From NCBI GenBank assembly GCA_014706295.1, contig JACSVZ010000041.1, positions 496,001 through 560,000 on the forward strand: a DNA stretch of 64,000 nucleotides. The letters run 5' to 3'. The position numbers and the translations under genes were made by a program. The notes under the pieces are model-generated. The model was not told the origin of the DNA. It was given only the letters and a program-made list of their open reading frames with translations, and ran no database searches. Below are positions 58,463 through 64,000 of the stretch, piece after piece. The stretch's first letter is position 1; every line of letters starts with the position of its first letter. The stretch is from Lycocorax pyrrhopterus obiensis (taxonomy: Eukaryota > Chordata > Aves > Passeriformes > Paradisaeidae).

Positions 58463-59814
58463 GTAAGAGGCACAGCCTGATGCGGCCGCGCCGGGAGCCC
58501 TCGCTCCTCGTCCTTTGCGTTCCCCTTGGGCGACATGAGCTGGTCTCTCTGCAGCAGAGGCAGAGGCTGGCATGTGCCACCAGCACGTCCCCAGTGCCAC
58601 CTGGGGTGTCACCTGGCTGCCTGGGAGCTGGTGCCTCTGGGGACATGGCACATGTTGTCCCAGAGTGGTTTGTGTGGGCACAGAAGTGAGTGTATAGCTA
58701 CAGCAGTGCCTGGGGACATTTTAAACCTGGAGAAAAATTGTGGCAAACGCTGACCTGTTGGTTTGGAGGAGGATACAGAGCCCTGGGGGCTGTGTCCCCC
58801 GCTGGGGTCACTCCGTGTCACGGCTCTTGCGCCCCTGTGACGATTTATAACTCGGGATGTGTGTGAGGCTGCTCCCACCCTGCCTGGCCCCACTGGGGTG
58901 ATCCTGGGCTCAGCTGGTGGGGTCGAAGATTTGGGTGCAGGGTACTGGTTCAGCTTTTGTCGGCTGGCAGTGCTAGGGATGAATGCACCCCGCAGAAACC
59001 CTCGGGATGCTCCAGTGTTGCTCCCAGCTGGGAGTGCCCAAGGGGGGCTCAAAGCTGGGGCTGGCTCAGGTGATTTGTGCAGTCCAAATCTCTGCTCCAC
59101 TGGGGCTGGGGAGTGCAGCCCCTGACGAGGACATCCCCTCCCTCGTTATCGCTGCTGTCCCCCAGGAGCAGTGCAGGGCTGGTGGCAGTGGCCAGGGGTG
59201 CTCCTGCCTCAGCCTGGCTCAGCTCTGGAGTGTGGGGGCACCCCGAGGCTCAGCGGATGGGCCAAGTGAGTCGCCTGGCCCTGGGCAGAGCCGGCCCTGG
59301 CAGAGAGCCCTGCTCCGGCGCGTCAGAGCCTCGGCCCTCGGCGAGGCAGAGAATAACCAGACCCGGCAGTGCTGCGCAGGACTTTGACTCGCTCCTTTTG
59401 GTTCTAATTACCCAAGAATGTCTGGTCTGTGGGCACTGCTTTGCTTTTTAAGACTCGCTCCCCCTTCCCCCTTCCTCCCAGCAGAACCCTGAGAGGCAGA
59501 TTGCTGCTGTGGCCGGCATGGGCATGGTGCTGCATGGTGCCCTGGGGTCCCCTGAGGGCTCGGGGTGGGAGCTGGCAGCCAGGAAGTTACCCCTGCTGCA
59601 GCTGCACCAGCCCCGGTGGGAGATGCCTGGGTGATTCCCTTGGCTCCTGGGAGCAGCAGGTACCCTGGTCACAGGTCACACCATGTGAGGTGACACCCCA
59701 GGAGACAGCCGGAGCCACGAGCGGTCCCTGGGGAGCTGCAGCTCCGGAGAGGAGCCTGGGCAGAGCTTCACTCACAGGGACCATTGCTGAGATTTTTCCA
59801 CTGACACGCCTGCT

Positions 59815-59880
59815 CCCTGCATCTGTAAACAATGCGGTTGACAGTGGTAAACATGTTTTTCTCAGGAGATTGCTCTTCCT
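59815..59880. promoter_or_regulatory. Candidate forkhead-bound element in FGFR1 intron 2
   Basis: TGTAAACA at 59824-59831 and GTAAACATG at 59847-59855 are two good forkhead sites 23 bases apart. Near-by G+C-rich sequence lacks such motifs. The candidate rests on motifs alone. Confidence 0.3.
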
Positions 59881-62779
59881 GGAAGAGGTTTCCTGGCAGT
59901 GTTTGGGGTAAGGATGGCTCTGTGCTGCCAGGAGAGCAGCACCTGCAGCCCCAACCTCAGCTGTGGCACTGGGAACGGTGTTGGGGTGTTCAGGCTGAGG
60001 GGAGCTGATTGAGCACAGGTGAATTTTGGGGTGCGTGAGGAGCCCTACAGACCCTGGAGGGTTTGGGAGCAGCGTCAGGCGGTGGCAGTGGAGGAGGAGA
60101 GGTTGGAGAGGAGGGAGCTGGTTCCTCGCCAACCTCATGCCAGGGCTAACAATAACCTCTGGAAACGTTTCCCGACACGGTTCTCACCAGGGCGGCCCAA
60201 TTAGTGCCACAGCAGGAGCCCGGCTGGGGCAGAATCCGTCCCTTGGCTCGGGAGCCGACTGGTGGGAACAAAATGTTCCCAGCAGGACGTGTGGGATGGG
60301 AAGAGCCAGTGCTGGGCCAGGACCTGCAGCCAGGGCTGAGCCACCAGCATCTCGCAGGGGCAGGCTCTGACCTGGCCCCAGGGGTTTTGGGGTCCCGTGG
60401 GCTGTGGATGGGATTCAGCTCCCATGCCAAGGGCCATCGTGTCCTGGGGGCCAACATCTCTGTCCTTTCCCCATAGCACCGTGACTCAGGAGCGTCCCCC
60501 CATCACCCTGGGGGCAGCAGCGGCCGCACTCGGTCCCCTCCGTGGTGGAGGCAGCAGCTTTCCCGGACTTTGTTCTGGATGTTTATGGGGTTTCAGTTTA
60601 CTCCCGGTTCTGAGGCAGCTAAGCTCCCTTCTCAGGGAGGAGTAATCCCCTGCGGCCGGTCAGCGGCCTGGCCTCATGTGGAGGGGGGTTCGGCTCTGGC
60701 CCCCCTCTCCTTGTGGTGTGGGAGGGAGTTTGGGAGCTCTGCTTCTCAGGGGCTCCCTCCCGGTACCAAAAAATCTGGAGCAAATAAAATATTAACGGGC
60801 ACTTACTGCGTTTTATAGTTACCTAAATTTGGAGGTGGTGAAAAAACCCTGGTTAAGGGGAAAAGCCAAGAAATTTCCATGCGCAGCCTCTGTCCCTCCC
60901 TCGCACAAAGCTGCTCTTTGTCTCCAGGTTAAATAGAAACCTGCAGAAAATTGCCGAGGTTTTTTTTCCCTCTCTCCTTGTCTGCCATTGTCCCAGCCGC
61001 TGCTCAGGCATCTCCTCACAGGGGGCTGCCGTGGCCCTGCAGGGGTGCCGAGTGGCCGAGCAGATTTTCGTGGGGAGCCGTGTCCTGGGAGGGGGGTCCT
61101 GCCTTGGGCAGCTGGTTTTGGGGCACACCGAGCCCCAAAGCTGCCCCAGTGCAGCAGATACTTCCCCGGGGGGTGCATCTGCACTCCAAAGCACAGGGGG
61201 TTTGGCTGCAGCCCCCTCCCCGTGGGGAAGGGGCCGAGGGCTGCCCCATTTCCCAGGGCTGCTGGCTGCCCAGCTGGCCACAGGCTTAACCCCCCCCCGG
61301 CCATCTGCGGGGCCAGCAGGGGCCCTGGCTCCCGGGGCTTTGTTGTCCCCAGCTCCTCCAGGGGGTCTTGCTCCGCACCCTGCAGGAGCCAGAAGTCCGG
61401 GCCAGGCCATGTGCTCGGCCCGGGTGGCTTGGGGGAGCCCAGCATCCCCACAGGCGGCACCACGAGGGCCTTTGGCTTGTCCCTGCTGCTTCCCGGGGCA
61501 CTGCTGACCCTCGGCTCTGTCCCCCTCCCCGTTTCCCTGCTGTCCAGTCCCCCCTTGCTTTTGCAGCTCTGGGTGTCTCCTGCCCAGTGCCTCGGGGAGC
61601 CCCAGGGGATCCCATTTGAAGGCGCTGGCTCCTTGCTGGAGCCCCACAAGCAGCCCAGAGATTCCCTGCCAAGCCTGCAGCCTCCTGCACTTCTGCTGTT
61701 GATGGCAGCAGCCCAGGACTGTTCCCGGAGCTCGGGGGGCCCAGCAGCACCCCCAGACCCCACTGCTGCAGCCGCCCCGTCCCGGCTCCCCGAGACAAGG
61801 CTGTGTCCTCCAGGGCATCACGCCGCTGCCGTCCCCTCCCAGCCTGTCGGGCCGGCATTGTTCCGTCCTCCCGCCTTTCCACTCGGATGCTGTCACTCTG
61901 GCCCTTAATTGAGGAGGAAAAAAAGAAATATGAGTCTTTGGGAAAAGCAGCCGTGCGCTGCCAGAGCCTGGGCTGTGGAGCTGTCCCAGGGTGAGCAGAG
62001 CCACGCCGGGGGGAGCAGGAGGGTCCCCGAGTGTCTGCGGGCTGCCAGCTGTCGAGCCCCCCCTGTGCAGCAGCCTGGGGCTGTGCAGGAGGGATGTGAG
62101 CAGAGGAACGGACACCCAGCTCCGGCGGTGAGCCAGGGCCAGGCAAAGCCAGCCAAAAACTGGACTGGGGTGTTCTCTTGTGACCCCCGTCTGTCGCATG
62201 CCTGGTGGGAGCCGATGGAGAGGTGTCTGTGCCCCAAGCCGCTGCCTCCAGGGCTCTGAGCCGCTGCGGAGCTCTGAGCATGGCCGGGGGGGAAAGGGGT
62301 GGGTTTATCCTGACAGCTTTGCAAACTCCCAGCACGCCTGTTAATTAAGTGCTGCTTCATTTGCAGTGCAGGCTGGGAGAGCGGGAGGGCCTGGAGCGGG
62401 ACATGAATCCCCCTCTCCCTGCGGAGGGAGCATCCGGGGAGCGGAGGGTGTGGAGGAGCCTCCCGGGCTGGCTCGGACAGGAGGAGCTGGGGGTGCCCTG
62501 AGCAATCCGAGAGCCGGGTGTGCCTCGGGCCCGCGGTGCTCATCTATTGGCATCTCCCTGCTGCAGCCTTTCCCTGGAGCAGGGCATCCAGGGATCTGCA
62601 CGGCTCTGGGAGCAGCTGGGGTGCCGGGATGTTGCCCCTCGGGACATGCCCCCGGCACAGCCCGGGCTGGGGGCACACGGCAGGGTGAGGAGCTTTTTAA
62701 ATCAAAAAGAAGCCAATCCCCATGTCCCGGTGAGTGCTTCCTGTTGGGATTAGCGGGGCTGCCGGGCATGTGTGTGCTT

Positions 62780-62950
62780 TTTCTTCAGGAAATACCTTCG
62801 GAAAGCCCCGCTGGGGTCTCCAGGGCAACCGGCGCCTGCGGCTCGGCGCCCCCCGCCCGCATTGTCCCCGCGCCGCTTTGTTGGCCCCTTTATTGCCATC
62901 GTCACCATCGCCATGGCCAGCACAGCCTGCGGCTTTCGCCGCTCGGAGGG
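62780..62950. promoter_or_regulatory. CpG-rich block with SOX-like sites in FGFR1 intron 2
   Basis: CpG-dense sequence has CATTGTCC and GCTTTGTTGG about 15 bases apart and an AT pocket CCTTTATTGCC. It could be an intronic enhancer or a minor promoter. No donor with a matching phase or known N-terminus was found. Confidence 0.25.
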
Positions 62951-64000
62951 TGCACCCCGGGCTCCCCGCTGTGTGTGCCCAGCCTGGGGGGCACAATGAA
63001 CGCGTGCAGCTCCTGTCCCCGGGGCTGCCCCATGTCCCTGTCCCTGCTGTCCCTGTCGGGGGCTAGCCCCAGGGGAGCCGGTGACAGTTGTATGCCCTTG
63101 GTGACACTCTCCATCTGCCCGATGCTCGCTGGGCTCGGCTCCGCTCTCGGTTCTGTTTCAAAGCTGGGATAAAGTAATAAACCCGCGGGGGCTGCCCCAG
63201 CCGTGGCACCGCGCTGCTTCTGGGAGTGCTCATGGCTCCCATCGGCTGGGGCTGCCCCTCGCCTCTCTGGGGACCTTGGGGCTCCCCGTGGGCATGAGTC
63301 CTCCTGTCCCCTGGGATGGGACGAGGCCTGTGGGACTGGTGTTGCTTTGCTTTCCTTGCTGTCATCCTGTTTGCTCAAAGGGGCTGTGACCGACCCCACA
63401 GCTCCCAGCTGGGGTGAGGACTCCCACTAACCGGCCTTTGTGCAGTGCCAGGAGCACCCAGAGCCTCGGGGATGAGAGCCAAGTGTTTGGCTGATGAACC
63501 TTTGGAGAGGCGGCCCATGTGGGCCTGGCTTGTGCCCTTGGGAGGCAGCCGGCCAGGGGCTCTGCCGTGGGGGGTCTCCATGGGGCTGTGCTGTGGGGCC
63601 GTACCCGGTGCTGTGGTTTGAGTTACAGGAAAGCAGAAGGTGAGACACGGATGTATCAGGTTAATGAGTCCAGCAATCGTTAACCAAAGTGGAGGCCACG
63701 CCAGTGCCACGGCTCACACCAGCAGCTCTCAGTGCCCCCGCTGCCATCCCGGTGCCCGGTGCCATCTGTGCCGTCCCGGCAGCCACAGTGCTCTCTGCCT
63801 GCCAGGGCCACAGCGCTGTTCAAGCACCGCTCCCGCCGAGAGGCTGAGCAAACCTGGACATGCTCATTAGCCTGTGAATTCCTTCCCAGGCCGTTCCCAC
63901 CATGCCGCGTTTTCCGCCTCGTCCCAAGTGCCAGAGAAGTGCCCTGGGTGACCGGGGGCAGGGCCCTGCCGTGCCCTCTGCCTCCCCTCTCTGTCCATCA

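Larger units (their letters stand above)
58463..64000 (+). other. FGFR1: FGFR1 intron 2 (5' part)
   Basis: This begins GTAAGA after exon 2 and runs off the window. Sequence for Ig-like domain 1 was looked for and not found. It contains a pair of forkhead-like sites (59824-59853), an AT-rich spot at 60770-60850 and a CpG-rich block at 62780-62950. Overlapping long frames at 60.8-62.5 kb on both strands look compositional. Confidence 0.85.

Noticed and set aside
60819..62335. Overlapping 314-, 349- and 448-codon minus-strand frames and a 306-codon plus-strand frame in FGFR1 intron 2
   Set aside because: Several frames are open at once on both strands, with no recognised domain and low-complexity products. 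Compositional artefact more likely than a nested gene.
58463..64000. FGFR1 exon 3 (Ig-like domain 1)
   Set aside because: Searched for the conserved LQLRCRL and INWxRDG segments on the plus strand and found neither; the exon must lie beyond the window.
1..64000. tRNA, rRNA, CRISPR, bacterial or viral elements
   Set aside because: No tRNA-like cloverleaf with A/B boxes, rRNA segment, spaced direct repeat array or retroviral coding region was recognised. The only mobile-element signal is CR1.

Overview
This is vertebrate nuclear DNA, almost certainly from a bird. It carries the divergently arranged TACC1 (minus strand, left) and FGFR1 (plus strand, right) genes. Three things support a bird: the FGFR1 first coding exon encodes a start ([14 protein letters not shown]) that I recall from chicken FGFR1/Cek1; the dispersed repeats are CR1-type LINE 3' ends; and introns are short in GC-rich sequence with CpG islands. 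In chicken this locus lies on a microchromosome (recalled, not tested). There is no operon structure, CRISPR, tRNA or rRNA.

Layout. At 1-10673 the 5' half of TACC1 runs leftward: coding exons 1 (10610-10435), 2 (9855-9743), 3 (3997-2971) and 4 (187-127). All reading-frame phases join exactly, giving the first 459 codons; the remaining exons, including the C-terminal coiled-coil TACC domain, lie left of base 1. The CpG-island promoter of the main first exon is at about 10.43-10.88 kb. A second CpG island at 16.15-16.52 kb holds a probable alternative TACC1 first exon (16312-16251). It has a perfect donor and a phase that fits exon 2, and its start MGAAQS reads as an N-myristoylation signal. 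From about 16.8 to 51.8 kb I see no protein-coding gene, only CR1 fragments, simple repeats and several AT-rich islands that look like conserved regulatory elements. FGFR1 begins at a large CpG island (about 51.87-52.6 kb) with a non-coding exon 1 ending at 52216. After a 6.0-kb intron comes exon 2 (58255-58462) with the start codon at 58372, the signal peptide and the first base of codon 31. The rest of the window is FGFR1 intron 2.

How the genes relate. FGFR1 is a receptor tyrosine kinase for fibroblast growth factors. TACC1 is a centrosome/microtubule-associated coiled-coil adaptor. They are neighbours because vertebrate FGFR and TACC genes were duplicated together (FGFR1-TACC1, FGFR2-TACC2, FGFR3-TACC3). 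The 36-41 kb between their 5' ends could hold regulatory elements for either gene.

Most notable points: a GC-AG intron in TACC1 that frame and homology make nearly certain; the putative myristoylated alternative TACC1 N-terminus; and short upstream ORFs in both leaders. I did not find a convincing new gene system. The many long open frames in the GC-rich segments look like compositional artefacts.
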